Notes under the pieces: generated by a model
The model's database searches: none
What the model was told of the DNA's origin: nothing
The model's input: only the letters and a program-made list of their open reading frames with translations
NCBI GenBank assembly: GCA_012862575.1
Contig: BLSF01000154.1
Span: forward strand, 1 to 26,624
DNA from: Parietichytrium sp. I65-24A
Lineage: Eukaryota; Sar; Bigyra; Thraustochytrida; Thraustochytriidae
Reading direction: 5' to 3'
Length of the DNA: 26,624 nucleotides
Part shown: in pieces, positions 7,936-16,406 of the stretch
Numbering within the stretch: the stretch's first letter is position 1
Layout of the letters: each line of letters begins with the position of its first letter
Made by a program: the position numbers and the translations under genes

Positions 7936-10344
7936 TTAAAAGTCTGAATAATCATCGTAGGTGATCTTCATACCCTCCATGAGCTCATCATCGTAGGTGA
8001 TCTTCATACCCTCCATGAGCTCACTTAATTCATAGAAAGTTTCCGATTTTGCAGCTATGGAACGAATATTTTCTTCGTTAGCGTAATGTTGAAGCATGTT
8101 TTTCCGTGAGGTGTCAATGTTTGTGGTCACCGTGTCGTACCCTTTGGCAATTTTCTGTAAACAGTGCGATAATAAGCGATCAAGCGTTATCGTTACTGGC
8201 TGCTGCTGAAAAATATAGTCCGTCGTATTTTCAAAAACATAGTCGAGGTAATCAAGCGGAGAAATTTGAGCGAGAACTTTCTTGACGTCCTCGGGTCGAC
8301 TGTTGATGTCCAATTTTGATGCATAGTCTATCACAAGAAGTTGCGATTGATCAAGTGAAAGCTGGTGGTCATCAGATGGAACAAGAATGATCGGTGGTGC
8401 AAGAAAATCGTCTACTCGTTTTTTCTCATTGTCTGAAATCTTTGGGACTGAATTTGGGTCCATTTGAGAAATCACTCGTGTTATTCTTCGATCCAGCTGG
8501 TAGTTGGTATGAGTTTGTCTGTATTTACCAAGCTGAGAGTAGAGGAATACGTTTCCAACATCAAGTGCCAGTAAAATCATGTACCATTCGGCTTTGTCTT
8601 CAGTGAAATTAAATTCATTCTGAAGGCGTTTATTCGCAAATATAGACACCATCATAATCAACGGTGCAACTTTTTTCACTTGTGACGCCGGACTCTGATT
8701 TCCCACTTTAACATTCTTCACATTATTCCATTCATTTATAGCACGTGTTCGAATTGTGTTGGCCCATGGATATTTTCCCATGTCCTGGAAAATGATCTGA
8801 TGGACTTTCATGGGGTCTCTTAGTAGCAATAAAAATAACACAAATACGTCATCATCTTTTCCCTGGTTTCCTTGTCTTGCAGTGAGTATTTGCAAGTATT
8901 GCCTGCCAATGTCTTGGCGTACTTCGTTGGATAAGGAATTCTTTCGTTGAGGTCTAGATGGGGAGGTTTTGGTTTCACCAAATAGTTCCCGTCGCACTCC
9001 TGGAGTGTTCTTGTTTCGTGTTTGCTGTCCTTTGGGTGAATGTTGTGGTTGGTAAATAAATGAATATACCTCATCCAACGGTCGACCTGGCTCCTGCTGA
9101 TGCTCTTGTGGTTCGGAATAAATTGAATATACATCATCCTCCTCATCCAACGGTCGATCCGGCTCCTGCTGATATTCCTGGTGCTGATGCTGCATTACAG
9201 CACCTTTTCCTCGTCCTCCTCCTCCACCACCACCACGTCTATTAATGGACGATTGACTCTGCCCCTGTCCCTCCTGAACATGGGTTGCCCCTCCATGTTT
9301 TGAAAGAACGACACCTGAAACGCCTTGACGAATAGCGTCAAGGAGATCGTCATCATTCTTCCCCATATGATTTATAACTTTAGTCAGCAATTCATCGAAA
9401 AACAGGTCCTCAATCTCAGGATCTTCACCAACGAGCCAATCGATTTGTGTAAACTCTCCCCCTTCGTAAACAAAATTCTCAAGTGCCATCATGTACAATA
9501 GGATGTAGGCATTCGAGATATCGCGTTTTGTTCTGGCATCTACATCAAGATACCTTCCAGAAAGCAGTTGATTGAGAGATGTTTTCCTACTGGAATTAGG
9601 AGCTCCAAATAAACTATTGTTTCCCATTGATTCAAAGTCAACACTCTGGAAAAAAACCTTGGGTTGAACGTTTTTGATCTTACTTTCCATTATCATAAAT
9701 CTTTCTCGAGCAATCATGTTCTTATTGTAGTGCTCATTCAACCCGTGATACTTTTCCCTGTCGCGCGAGAAAGAACGATACAACGGTAGCTCCATCCTGT
9801 TTTCATGATTCTTCAGACTCACGAGAATAAACTTGATCTGATCGATTGCTTTAAAGTTACCATCCTTCATTGGTTTTTCAGCGGCGGATTCGTTTTTATT
9901 CCATGTCATGAAATTTTCATATGGCGTTTCATTCACTCTGTAAAATACAAGTTTTCCATCAGGTTTTTTGTAGTCTTCATAAACACGGACCGCCTCAATG
10001 ATAGCATTTAGATAGTATTCTTTCTTTTTACCTTCAGCAACATCAAACCCGCGCATGGTGACGTCCACTCCGCGCGTGTATATATGAGCCAATAGGAGAT
10101 GGAATCCAATAATTTCATCATAGTTACCATTATAAAAGGATTTTATGTCTGCGTTGGCATCAAAAAGTTGGTTGATTTCTGCCCTCACAGCATCGTTAGG
10201 AATGTATTCTTGGACACGAACCTGATCAGGATTCTGTATATACTTTTGCACATCCTGAATCGCCGCGCGACAGAGGCACAGGACGTTGTGAACGCAGAGT
10301 TTTACGAACGCGTCCGTTGAATTCACTCGTAGATTTCCAGCCAT
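7936..10344 (-). CDS. Large protein of unknown function with Gln/Gly-rich middle, paralogue of the 622-aa neighbour
   Basis: The 802-aa product starts at the ATG at 10344, 35 nt below a TATATAT box. An N-terminal helical region of about 350 residues is followed by a low-complexity segment. That segment has a glycine run (RRGGGGGGGRGKG), Gln/His-rich stretches and two degenerate repeats around residues 381-428 (QQEPDRPLDE..VYSIY and QQEPGRPLDEVYSFIY). The C-terminal half matches the downstream gene through DVGNVF, APPIILVP and ISPLDY. The last residues contain an exact tandem duplication of ELMEGMKITYDD. The insert and tail repeats are absent from the shorter paralogue. A structural or scaffold-like role is possible but unproven. 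Confidence 0.7.
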   Translation of the reverse strand: MAGNLRVNSTDAFVKLCVHNVLCLCRAAIQDVQKYIQNPDQVRVQEYIPNDAVRAEINQLFDANADIKSFYNGNYDEIIGFHLLLAHIYTRGVDVTMRGFDVAEGKKKEYYLNAIIEAVRVYEDYKKPDGKLVFYRVNETPYENFMTWNKNESAAEKPMKDGNFKAIDQIKFILVSLKNHENRMELPLYRSFSRDREKYHGLNEHYNKNMIARERFMIMESKIKNVQPKVFFQSVDFESMGNNSLFGAPNSSRKTSLNQLLSGRYLDVDARTKRDISNAYILLYMMALENFVYEGGEFTQIDWLVGEDPEIEDLFFDELLTKVINHMGKNDDDLLDAIRQGVSGVVLSKHGGATHVQEGQGQSQSSINRRGGGGGGGRGKGAVMQHQHQEYQQEPDRPLDEEDDVYSIYSEPQEHQQEPGRPLDEVYSFIYQPQHSPKGQQTRNKNTPGVRRELFGETKTSPSRPQRKNSLSNEVRQDIGRQYLQILTARQGNQGKDDDVFVLFLLLLRDPMKVHQIIFQDMGKYPWANTIRTRAINEWNNVKNVKVGNQSPASQVKKVAPLIMMVSIFANKRLQNEFNFTEDKAEWYMILLALDVGNVFLYSQLGKYRQTHTNYQLDRRITRVISQMDPNSVPKISDNEKKRVDDFLAPPIILVPSDDHQLSLDQSQLLVIDYASKLDINSRPEDVKKVLAQISPLDYLDYVFENTTDYIFQQQPVTITLDRLLSHCLQKIAKGYDTVTTNIDTSRKNMLQHYANEENIRSIAAKSETFYELSELMEGMKITYDDELMEGMKITYDDYSDF
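7951..8022. repeat. Exact 36-bp tandem repeat, two copies, in frame
   Basis: Units 7951-7986 and 7987-8022 are identical and encode the 12-residue duplication ELMEGMKITYDD at the extreme C-terminus of the 802-aa protein. Absence of any divergence suggests recent slippage or ongoing length variation. Confidence 0.9.
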
Positions 10345-10378
10345 CTATACCTTATGATAAGATTTATGTAGACACTGG

Positions 10379-10385
10379 TATATAT
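10379..10385 (-). promoter_or_regulatory. TATATAT box
   Basis: The box lies 35 nt upstream of the minus-strand ATG at 10344 in a 218-nt divergent intergenic region. A second TATA-like stretch (GTATATGTATACC, about 10395-10408) and a GAGAGAGA run follow on the plus side. Confidence 0.45.
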
Positions 10386-10497
10386 GTAGTTGATTGTATA
10401 TGTATACCACCTTTTTTTACTGTGAGAGAGAGAGAGAGTCGTTGCTCTCACCTATTCGCTCACTCACCCCTCTTCCCCGTTGAAACCTCCAGGGACA

Positions 10498-10511
10498 GCA
10501 GACCCCAAACG
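10498..10511 (+). promoter_or_regulatory. CAGACCC element upstream of the candidate SSB gene
   Basis: GCAGACCCCAAACG lies in gene orientation 52 nt upstream of the ATG at 10563. Closely similar elements precede five other starts in the window (237, 12356, 13065, 14534 and 19828, all minus) and one duplicated fragment (16624). Confidence 0.45.
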
Positions 10512-10562
10512 CTAGACAAGCAAGAGAAGAAGAAGAACAAGCAGCAGACAACAACAACAACA

Positions 10563-11552
10563 ATGAGCATCAACAACAACACCATCGAAAACGTGGATCT
10601 GGACAAGATTGTCTTTTCCATCCAGCAATACCAGCCAAAGGACGGTGGTAACAAAGCAGGCGGAAGCGGCGGCGGTGGCAATGGTGGCGGCGCTAAAACC
10701 ACAACCTGGGTCAACGTGCAATACCCGAAAAAGACGGGCGATAAGGTGACACTTGCCCCATTGCAGCTCTCGCTCAACAGACCGATGGTCGCACCGTACG
10801 GGATTTCGATCAGTAAAGAAAACCCAACTGCAGCACCCACCTTGGACTTGCGTGTTCGCGGCATGAAGTTTGAGCCAGAAGAGTTTGAGATTGTCCCCAA
10901 CGAAAAGGAGGAGGATCAAGATGCGCTCGACTATGGAGAAAAGGTGGTTGCATTCTTTCGAAAGATTGAGCAGCGACTGTTGGATTTCCTCCTTGAACCC
11001 ATTGATGTCACCAAGGCAAACGGGGAAGTTGTGAAAGAGCCTCGTGTCAAGCAGTTTGACCGCACCCTTGCCAAGCGCGAGTCGTTCACTTCCAAGACTT
11101 TTCATGGCTTTTTCAGCAAGGGAACGGACGCTGCTGTCGAGAATGGATACCCTCCAACCCTTCGTCTCAAGATTGGACGCAACACGTGCTCCGTCAAGTC
11201 CATCAATGGCACAAACTACACGCCAAGATTTGAGCACGGTGAACTGAAAGGATGTGCCTTCAAGGCCGTCTCTTGGTTTTCAATCAGCATCAGCAACATG
11301 GGCCTCTCTTGCAAGCTGAATGCCACCCACCTGTTGTACGCGCCTTCGTCAAGAAAGAATGAAGACGATGATCTTCTCGACATTTCTGGTTTCTCTCCTG
11401 AGCAGGTCAAGCGTGCACGCGAAGAACTTACTGACATGTCTCCTTCCAAAAAGAGCCGCACGGAGGGGGAGGAGGATGATGATCAACAAGTCAGTGAGAC
11501 CAAAGATGGCAGTGGTAATGGTACCGCTGAGGATGTGTTGGATTTTATGTGA
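10563..11552 (+). CDS. DUF5871-like candidate ssDNA-binding protein
   Basis: The ATG at 10563, after an ACAACAACAACA leader, gives 329 residues. The frame is open upstream but without an ATG. After a Gly-rich loop (about 36-48), the core has blocks that I associate with the DUF5871 family of large eukaryotic DNA viruses. They are a VAPYGISI segment, a YPPTLRLKI segment, and a GELKGCAFKAVSWFSISI segment followed by GLSCKLNATHLLY. The C-terminus is basic (SPKKSRTE), then acidic (GEEDDDQQ), and ends in DVLDFM. Acidic tails ending in an aromatic residue are typical of phage and viral ssDNA-binding proteins such as T7 gp2.5. The role in replication is inferred from this architecture. Codon use looks more GC-rich than in neighbours, suggesting high expression. 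Confidence 0.6.
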   Translation: MSINNNTIENVDLDKIVFSIQQYQPKDGGNKAGGSGGGGNGGGAKTTTWVNVQYPKKTGDKVTLAPLQLSLNRPMVAPYGISISKENPTAAPTLDLRVRGMKFEPEEFEIVPNEKEEDQDALDYGEKVVAFFRKIEQRLLDFLLEPIDVTKANGEVVKEPRVKQFDRTLAKRESFTSKTFHGFFSKGTDAAVENGYPPTLRLKIGRNTCSVKSINGTNYTPRFEHGELKGCAFKAVSWFSISISNMGLSCKLNATHLLYAPSSRKNEDDDLLDISGFSPEQVKRAREELTDMSPSKKSRTEGEEDDDQQVSETKDGSGNGTAEDVLDFM

Positions 11553-11582
11553 ATTTTCTTGAAAAACTCAGACTAAAGATAT

Positions 11583-11590
11583 TATATAAA
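11583..11590 (+). promoter_or_regulatory. TATATAAA box
   Basis: The box lies 44 nt upstream of the ATG at 11634, between the candidate SSB gene and the small membrane protein gene. Confidence 0.45.
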
Positions 11591-11633
11591 TTTTACTCTT
11601 TCGTTCGTTTTAAAACAAGTTGAGGTGGGATTG

Positions 11634-12113
11634 ATGATGACAACCAAACTTACGACCAGAGTTTTAGCAATCTTGTCATCATTGATTCTAGTTCCTTATA
11701 TCATTCTGGAATGCTTTCAATTCGTGGAATTGTACCAGACGATTGCGCATGAGCGAACACACGACTATTACATGCTGGAGAATTTCTGTAATTTAGTGGA
11801 TGCTTCCAAGATTGGCAGCCATGGTGATGTTTGTCATGTCATTCAAATTCGTCTAAAGTCGAGCGTCCTATTTTACACCATCAAGAATTGGGTCCAGCGT
11901 GAGTTTATTCTGTTCCCTTCCTCTTCATCCTACTCGTCCTGGGTGATGCCGATTGTGTTTGTTGTTTGGGTGTCCTCTTTCGGGGTGGAGGCAGTAAAGA
12001 AGATTAGTCATAAAAGACAAGCAAATCAGCAGCAACAACAACTCTCGCTCCATCCTTTCTACAACAGCGTGCCTCCGCCACCACTGCCACCACTTCGAAT
12101 TAAATACGAATAA
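11634..12113 (+). CDS. Small two-TM membrane protein
   Basis: The first ATG is at 11634 and gives 159 residues (MMTTKLTTRV). An upstream in-frame GTG at 11625 is less likely in a eukaryotic virus. Hydrophobic segments lie at about 10-30 (LAILSSLILVPYIILECF) and about 103-121 (MPIVFVVWVSSFGV). The loop between them has two Cys. The C-terminal tail is Gln-rich, then Pro-rich (VPPPPLPPLR), the sort of tail that could bind an SH3/WW-type partner. No family is recognised. The gene is convergent with the small minus-strand gene ending 10 nt away. Confidence 0.6.
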   Translation: MMTTKLTTRVLAILSSLILVPYIILECFQFVELYQTIAHERTHDYYMLENFCNLVDASKIGSHGDVCHVIQIRLKSSVLFYTIKNWVQREFILFPSSSSYSSWVMPIVFVVWVSSFGVEAVKKISHKRQANQQQQQLSLHPFYNSVPPPPLPPLRIKYE

Positions 12114-12122
12114 TATTCAAAA

Positions 12123-12356
12123 TTATAATTTTTCAGTATTGTCATATTTTGGTAGTACTTCATACAGGCTACTAACATCCTGATCAGTGACACTACTAGA
12201 CGATTGCTTTATGATCTGCCTAATTGGTTTGGGAAGATTCTCCATGTTGCTCATCTGTTGCTGAGATACAATGGCGAGCATCTGCGCGGAGCGATGTTTG
12301 TGCCCGCTGCCGCTGCTGCTCTTGTTGTTGCTGTTGCGCCAAACTCGAAAACACAT
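12123..12356 (-). CDS. Small Gln/Ser-rich hypothetical protein
   Basis: The ATG at 12356 gives 77 residues, beginning MCFRVWRNSNNK. They include a Ser/Gly/His basic stretch and a moderately helical C-terminus (LPKPIRQIIKQ). A CAGACCC element (12387-12400) sits 31 nt upstream in gene orientation, and the stop abuts the convergent plus-strand gene. Both facts favour a real gene. Its upstream region is a diverged copy of the one before the 13065 gene, so it may be the remnant of a third member of that family. I cannot align its coding part with the paralogues. Confidence 0.35.
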   Translation of the reverse strand: MCFRVWRNSNNKSSSGSGHKHRSAQMLAIVSQQQMSNMENLPKPIRQIIKQSSSSVTDQDVSSLYEVLPKYDNTEKL

Positions 12357-12386
12357 TGTGGATGTTGATCTAGTGGCTCCAAACCA

Positions 12387-12400
12387 CGTTTGGGGTCTGC
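12387..12400 (-). promoter_or_regulatory. CAGACCC element
   Basis: On the minus strand this reads GCAGACCCCAAACG, identical to the element before the candidate SSB gene. It is 31 nt upstream of the ATG at 12356. The following 180 nt (12401-12576) hold no convincing gene. Confidence 0.45.
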
Positions 12401-12576
12401 TGGCTGCTGGCTGCTGGCTGTTGACACACAAAAATACGGCAGCAGCGAAATTTCAAAACCCAACCAAAAAACTCTGTCTGTCATGCAACCAACTAGTACC
12501 TGTAATTAGTAGTACTCTCAACGTCCGTTGGAAAGGGAACAAAAAAGAACAATCGGTTTTCATGTTCGTTCGTTCA

Positions 12577-13065
12577 CTACATATTTTCGCGAAATCCGAC
12601 GCATCTCAGAGTGTGCATTTCTCTGTCATTTACCCGACATTCGCTCATGTCGACTGAATTTGCCATCATGTCGAACAAATATGTTATCATGCCGTACTCC
12701 GGCAATGATCTGGCATGTGTAACGTAAGGCTCGCATGCCTGTGGGTAGTGTTTTGTTCCACGGTTGTGTAAAAATTGTTTGACCGCTGTTGCGGTATCAG
12801 ACAACAACATGGACGCATTCATCGCGTAGAACGTCCAGACGCCAAGGCGCACCAGATTTTCCTCAAATTCCGCGGCGCCATTAATACCACGAGGGCTGAC
12901 AGTGCACACGTAATCACTCCCATAGACGTCCTCCTCGCCAGGCTCCTTCTCGTCAGGCTCCTCCTCGCTGCTGCTCCTGCTGCTGCTGTCGCTGTTGTTG
13001 TCGTCGTCGTCGTTGTTAGACTCCGCAATCTCAGCTGAGCGACGCTCGCTGCTGTTGCAACGCAT
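12577..13065 (-). CDS. Acidic protein sharing a C-terminal domain with the 425-aa neighbour
   Basis: The 162-aa product starts at the ATG at 13065. The N-terminal 60 residues are low-complexity (NNDDDDNNSDSSSRSSSEEE). The last 100 residues form a domain also present at the C-terminus of the next gene. Matching blocks are RLGVWTFYAMN, AVKQFLHNRGT, ACEPYVTHA, MITYLFDMM and LRCVGFRENM. In effect it is a short paralogue lacking the long helical N-terminal region. A CAGACCC element lies 47 nt upstream. Domain function is unknown to me. The acidic, unstructured N-terminus would suit a nuclear regulatory or chaperone-like protein. Confidence 0.65.
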   Translation of the reverse strand: MRCNSSERRSAEIAESNNDDDDNNSDSSSRSSSEEEPDEKEPGEEDVYGSDYVCTVSPRGINGAAEFEENLVRLGVWTFYAMNASMLLSDTATAVKQFLHNRGTKHYPQACEPYVTHARSLPEYGMITYLFDMMANSVDMSECRVNDREMHTLRCVGFRENM

Positions 13066-13111
13066 TTGTTGCTAACGAATGTGTTTGGTTGCTCGTGGTT
13101 GCTTCGAACCG

Positions 13112-13129
13112 CGCTTGGGGGTCTGCTGG
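13112..13129 (-). promoter_or_regulatory. CAGACCC element
   Basis: On the minus strand this reads CCAGCAGACCCCCAAGCG, 47 nt upstream of the ATG at 13065. The flanking sequence (12380-12580 versus 13100-13280) is recognisably duplicated, including a shared GGAACAAAAAAGAACAAT stretch and GGCAGCAG...TTTCAAA. Confidence 0.45.
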
Positions 13130-13256
13130 AGCTGGAGCTGGAGCTGGCAGCAGATTTCAAACCCAACTACAACCAACTACTACATAATAGACGTACGGTA
13201 AGGAACAAAAAAGAACAATGTAGATGGATTTAGGATTGTCTAGTAGTACTACCAGT

Positions 13257-14534
13257 TTAGCTCATGTTTTCGCGGAAACCGACGCTCCGAAGATACCGAA
13301 ATTGTCGCTCCGTTGCTCCGCATGGAGACGAATCAAGTGCTACTGACATCATGTCGATCAAATATGAAATCATGTCGTCTTTCCGTAATGTATTGGTATG
13401 TGCAACGTAGGGCTCACAAACTGATGGATAAATTTCTGTACCACGGTTGTACAAATATTTCTTGACCGCTTTAATGACATCAGACGGCAACGTGGACTCA
13501 TTCATCACGTAATATGTCCAGACACCAAGACGATTAATGTTTTTGTCAAAGGAACCACGGGTATCGGAACCGTACTCTAGATCATCGTCGTCGTCATCAT
13601 CGTTAGAGTCCACAAGCAAGGTATCGTCCGTTGAGATGGATTGTTGCCGAGGTGATGGTGGTGGCATTGCACTCGAAGGAGCATGAACACGTTTGACGGT
13701 GGAAGAAGTTGTAACGGACGTTGTCGTCGTTGGATTCGGGCTCTTTTTGTGCTTTTTCTGTGGCACCGGTGTCTGTTGACTTGATGAAGACGATGGCACT
13801 TGCTGTTGCTCCTGCTGCTGCTGCTGCTGCTGCTGACGAGCTTTTATTGCTTCAAGGGCCGCTTCCAAGACTTTTGAAGTGGGTGCAATAGCTGGCTTGT
13901 TTTCGGACGACTGCAATTTTTTCGATGGTGTGCTAACAACAGTCGAAGTCTTTTGGCGCTTTTCCACTGGTGGTGGTGATTCATCCGTGCTGATGGAAGA
14001 AGATTCACGCTTGCGTTTCCTCTCTCTCTCCAACGTCTGGTGTGCAAAATCAAGGAATGCCTCAAAGTCGCGATCACCCATCCTTTTCCTCATTTCTTTC
14101 ATCTGCAAATATTTGGTCTTTTTATCCTTTAAAGACACCATTTTTTCTGAGGAAACATCCCAACGTTTTGCAAGCGACTCAATCTTGCCAAACTCCTCCT
14201 CAGTCAACGTTTCCGGTGCACCTTCAAGTAGTGATTCCACCCGTTTGACTAATTTTCGGCAGACATGGAATTGTTTCGAGATTTTCTCGAAAATGTTCAG
14301 CATTTTCCAATCTGAGAAATACTCAGACTTGTTGATCGACTCGGGCGCCAACGGTTTGTTCAGACCGAGAGCATTCCAACCATCGAGTGCTGCTTCACTG
14401 TCTTTGACAAGCGCGTCAAGTTTCGCCATGCTGTATACATCACCATCCTTGTCGCTCGTGTTGCCGGTGCTGACACCAGGAGCGGGCAAGGAGGTGGAAG
14501 TGGAGGTAGTGGTAGTTGACACATTCGCCTCCAT
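13257..14534 (-). CDS. Nuclear-type regulatory protein with polyGln and paralogous C-terminal domain
   Basis: The ATG at 14534 gives 425 residues; a GTG six codons upstream is unlikely. After a Thr/Ser-rich N-terminus, residues about 30-175 look alpha-helical. Then come basic NLS-type clusters (RERKRKRE, EKRQK), a polyGln run (RQQQQQQQQEQQQ), Ser/Pro-rich linkers and an acidic run (SNDDDDDDDLE). The last 100 residues are the domain shared with the gene ending at 12577 (RLGVWTYYVMN...SVGFRENMS). This composition suggests a nuclear regulatory protein. I do not recognise the conserved domain. The first 41 codons are duplicated at 16502-16624. Confidence 0.7.
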   Translation of the reverse strand: MEANVSTTTTSTSTSLPAPGVSTGNTSDKDGDVYSMAKLDALVKDSEAALDGWNALGLNKPLAPESINKSEYFSDWKMLNIFEKISKQFHVCRKLVKRVESLLEGAPETLTEEEFGKIESLAKRWDVSSEKMVSLKDKKTKYLQMKEMRKRMGDRDFEAFLDFAHQTLERERKRKRESSSISTDESPPPVEKRQKTSTVVSTPSKKLQSSENKPAIAPTSKVLEAALEAIKARQQQQQQQQEQQQVPSSSSSQQTPVPQKKHKKSPNPTTTTSVTTSSTVKRVHAPSSAMPPPSPRQQSISTDDTLLVDSNDDDDDDDLEYGSDTRGSFDKNINRLGVWTYYVMNESTLPSDVIKAVKKYLYNRGTEIYPSVCEPYVAHTNTLRKDDMISYLIDMMSVALDSSPCGATERQFRYLRSVGFRENMS

Positions 14535-14758
14535 CTTGTTGTCGTTTATCACTCAACGCGCGCACTTGTTCGCTTGTTTGCTTGTCCGCGTGCCTGCTCT
14601 CACGCTCACTCTCGCTGTACCGCGCCACCAGCTCCTCGTTCTGGGTCTGCCCCGCTCACCCGCTCACCCCGTTCACCCGCTCCCCCTCACTCAGCCTCTC
14701 CGTAACCTCCACTCCCCTGTTCTTTAAGATATATACATACTGTAAAAAGTAAACCAAT
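14535..14758. promoter_or_regulatory. Divergent promoter region with CAGACCC element and TATATA box
   Basis: This 224-nt region separates the minus gene starting at 14534 from the plus gene at 14759. It holds a minus-oriented CAGACCC element (14637-14650), a pyrimidine-rich stretch with CGCTCACCC repeats, and TATATA at 14730-14735, 29 nt before the plus ATG. The whole region is duplicated at 16625-16835. Confidence 0.5.
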
Positions 14759-16276
14759 ATGAGTCGACGACTGGTAGAGATGTGGGTAGAAAGGTTTAAC
14801 AAGCTTGTTTTTTCCCTCGAAGGAATTAGAGAGGCATTAAAGAAAAAGGTAGATGCAACTATAAAGAACTTTCGGAAGCAGGACAACGATTCTGAGAAAG
14901 GACACTGCTCGGCATTCTTCTATGAGATTGTCATTGCAACTAAGAGCGGCGGTGAAGCTCTTTTCCGTTATCCATTCCCAATCATTAATCGGCATAGGTC
15001 GTTGTCAGGGGATTGTGATGACAAATTCACATTATGGATCGTCCCAACTGAAACGCCTTATTCTTCTTCGACTAAGCGAAAACAAGTCAAGCTCCCACCT
15101 GGTGACTATATCGTAGAGCTCAATATAGGGTATATCCTACTGGAAAAAAATACCAACATGCATGAGCTCGCGGATGGAAACATGGTGGCAAAAAGTATCG
15201 TTACCAACCTATCAAAATACAGAAAAACTGCTGACCGACGATACAACGAAATCAACGAAACATGCATCAGTTATGAGCGATTGCTCACAGTAGACAGCCG
15301 GACAAACACTCCTATTGAATGGTTTCGGTTTCGGGTGAACGAAAAGGGCCAGTGTCAGCGAAATTGTCAGATAGAAAGCGCAGATGTTCAATTCAAGTCT
15401 CGCCATCGACATGGGGTTAATAATGCTGATGCTTCTCCCTACGCAACGGCGGCGGCATATGAGAAGAAGAAGAACATAATTGATGTGAGCCTCGATAGAC
15501 TTCCCTCTTCAACAAGGACAATGATTGGTGAATTTGCTGGACCAGACGACCGCCGCTTTACCATCCATCGTCGCTACTTTTTAGAGGCTTATTTGACCAC
15601 CGACCATCTCATGTACAAGAACCGTCTGAGTATTGCATACCGGATGATTGAAGCCATCCGCTATGAAGACATGAATCGAACATTTCGTCAAAATGGTTCG
15701 AGACTAGAAGCGCTACGAACGTGCATTTTGGTCACCATGCACGTGCTATTTGGTGAAGACAAACGGTATGTCAATGACATTGACCTGGATGGTAAATTGA
15801 GCGACCAATATGACACTCAAATCTCCATCCGAGGAGCCGGTGATTGTGAGGATTTTGCCATCATGTACACACAATGTTTGCATGTATTGAAAACAGTCTT
15901 GAGACTCTACGAGTATAACAATCAGTCAACAGGGCCTCTTTTCAATACGCTCATTGACCTCATGAAAAATTACGAGCATTGTTTGATGATTTGCTTACTG
16001 AACGTCGCTGACGGTAATTGTGTTCCACATATGACCAACATCTTGATTCGCAAAAAGAAGGATTTTCCTGGTGCAAAAAACTACATTTTTGAATCAACGA
16101 ATGACACGATCGTTGAGGAGATTTCCGATGATGTACTCACAAATGCATACCCGCAGGTCTTTATGATTTTCAACGACAAGAAAATGTACCAGCTCAAGAA
16201 TCCCGCAGACCCGAGATGCCTCAAGGAAATCACCATGAAAAGTTTGAAGAGGTATTCAACTGTTTATAGCCTTTAG
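14759..16276 (+). CDS. Transglutaminase-like cysteine-protease-fold protein, copy 1
   Basis: The 505-aa product has a beta-rich N-terminal half (about 40-240) and a C-terminal half with a transglutaminase/papain-like core. The core shows GAGDCEDFAIMYTQCL (candidate nucleophile C363), then VPHMTNILI (H424), then YIFESTND (445-449) where the third catalytic residue would sit. GDCED is typical of transglutaminase-like proteins, including bacterial BTLCP proteases and the TGL domain of CEP76/DRC7, which also follows a C2-like domain. Whether this protein is an active protease, an amidase or an inactive scaffold cannot be told. A TATATA box lies 29 nt upstream. Copy 2 lies about 2.1 kb downstream and is roughly nine-tenths identical. 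Confidence 0.7.
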   Translation: MSRRLVEMWVERFNKLVFSLEGIREALKKKVDATIKNFRKQDNDSEKGHCSAFFYEIVIATKSGGEALFRYPFPIINRHRSLSGDCDDKFTLWIVPTETPYSSSTKRKQVKLPPGDYIVELNIGYILLEKNTNMHELADGNMVAKSIVTNLSKYRKTADRRYNEINETCISYERLLTVDSRTNTPIEWFRFRVNEKGQCQRNCQIESADVQFKSRHRHGVNNADASPYATAAAYEKKKNIIDVSLDRLPSSTRTMIGEFAGPDDRRFTIHRRYFLEAYLTTDHLMYKNRLSIAYRMIEAIRYEDMNRTFRQNGSRLEALRTCILVTMHVLFGEDKRYVNDIDLDGKLSDQYDTQISIRGAGDCEDFAIMYTQCLHVLKTVLRLYEYNNQSTGPLFNTLIDLMKNYEHCLMICLLNVADGNCVPHMTNILIRKKKDFPGAKNYIFESTNDTIVEEISDDVLTNAYPQVFMIFNDKKMYQLKNPADPRCLKEITMKSLKRYSTVYSL

Positions 16277-16406
16277 AGAATGATAATTCGATCCGTAATC
16301 AATCTTGTCTGTGGATGTTTAGACAACTTGTTTAGTATAAAGACCAACGCACATTCAAGTCGACTATATTCATGGTGTACATGATGAACCGAATTACGTA
16401 GCATTG
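16273..16406 (-). pseudogene. Duplicated C-terminal fragment of the 486-aa gene
   Basis: This stretch copies 18368-18502 with a few substitutions and encodes about the last 43 codons plus stop of the gene at 18368-19828. It has no start and is cut off at about 16406, where the sequence switches to a transglutaminase-like fragment. Confidence 0.75.

Noticed and set aside
10317-10562. N-terminal extension of the candidate SSB frame
   Set aside because: Open by chance; it has no ATG, runs through TATA-like and CAGACCC elements and has a non-protein-like composition.
12251-12657. Several overlapping ORFs on both strands with Leu or Ala runs
   Set aside because: They come from CTG/GCTG simple repeats in a mostly intergenic, duplicated region; only the frame with a nearby CAGACCC element was kept.
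12819-13166. 115-codon minus ORF with Ser/Thr/Ala runs
   Set aside because: Alternative frame of the 162-aa gene caused by trinucleotide repeats.
13800-13835. CAG/CTG repeat as a possible regulatory or replication element
   Set aside because: It encodes polyGln in frame, and similar in-frame repeats occur in other genes here, so coding slippage explains it.
13879-14727. 282-codon plus-strand ORF
   Set aside because: Entirely antisense to the 425-aa gene, mirrors its codons and has no independent promoter.
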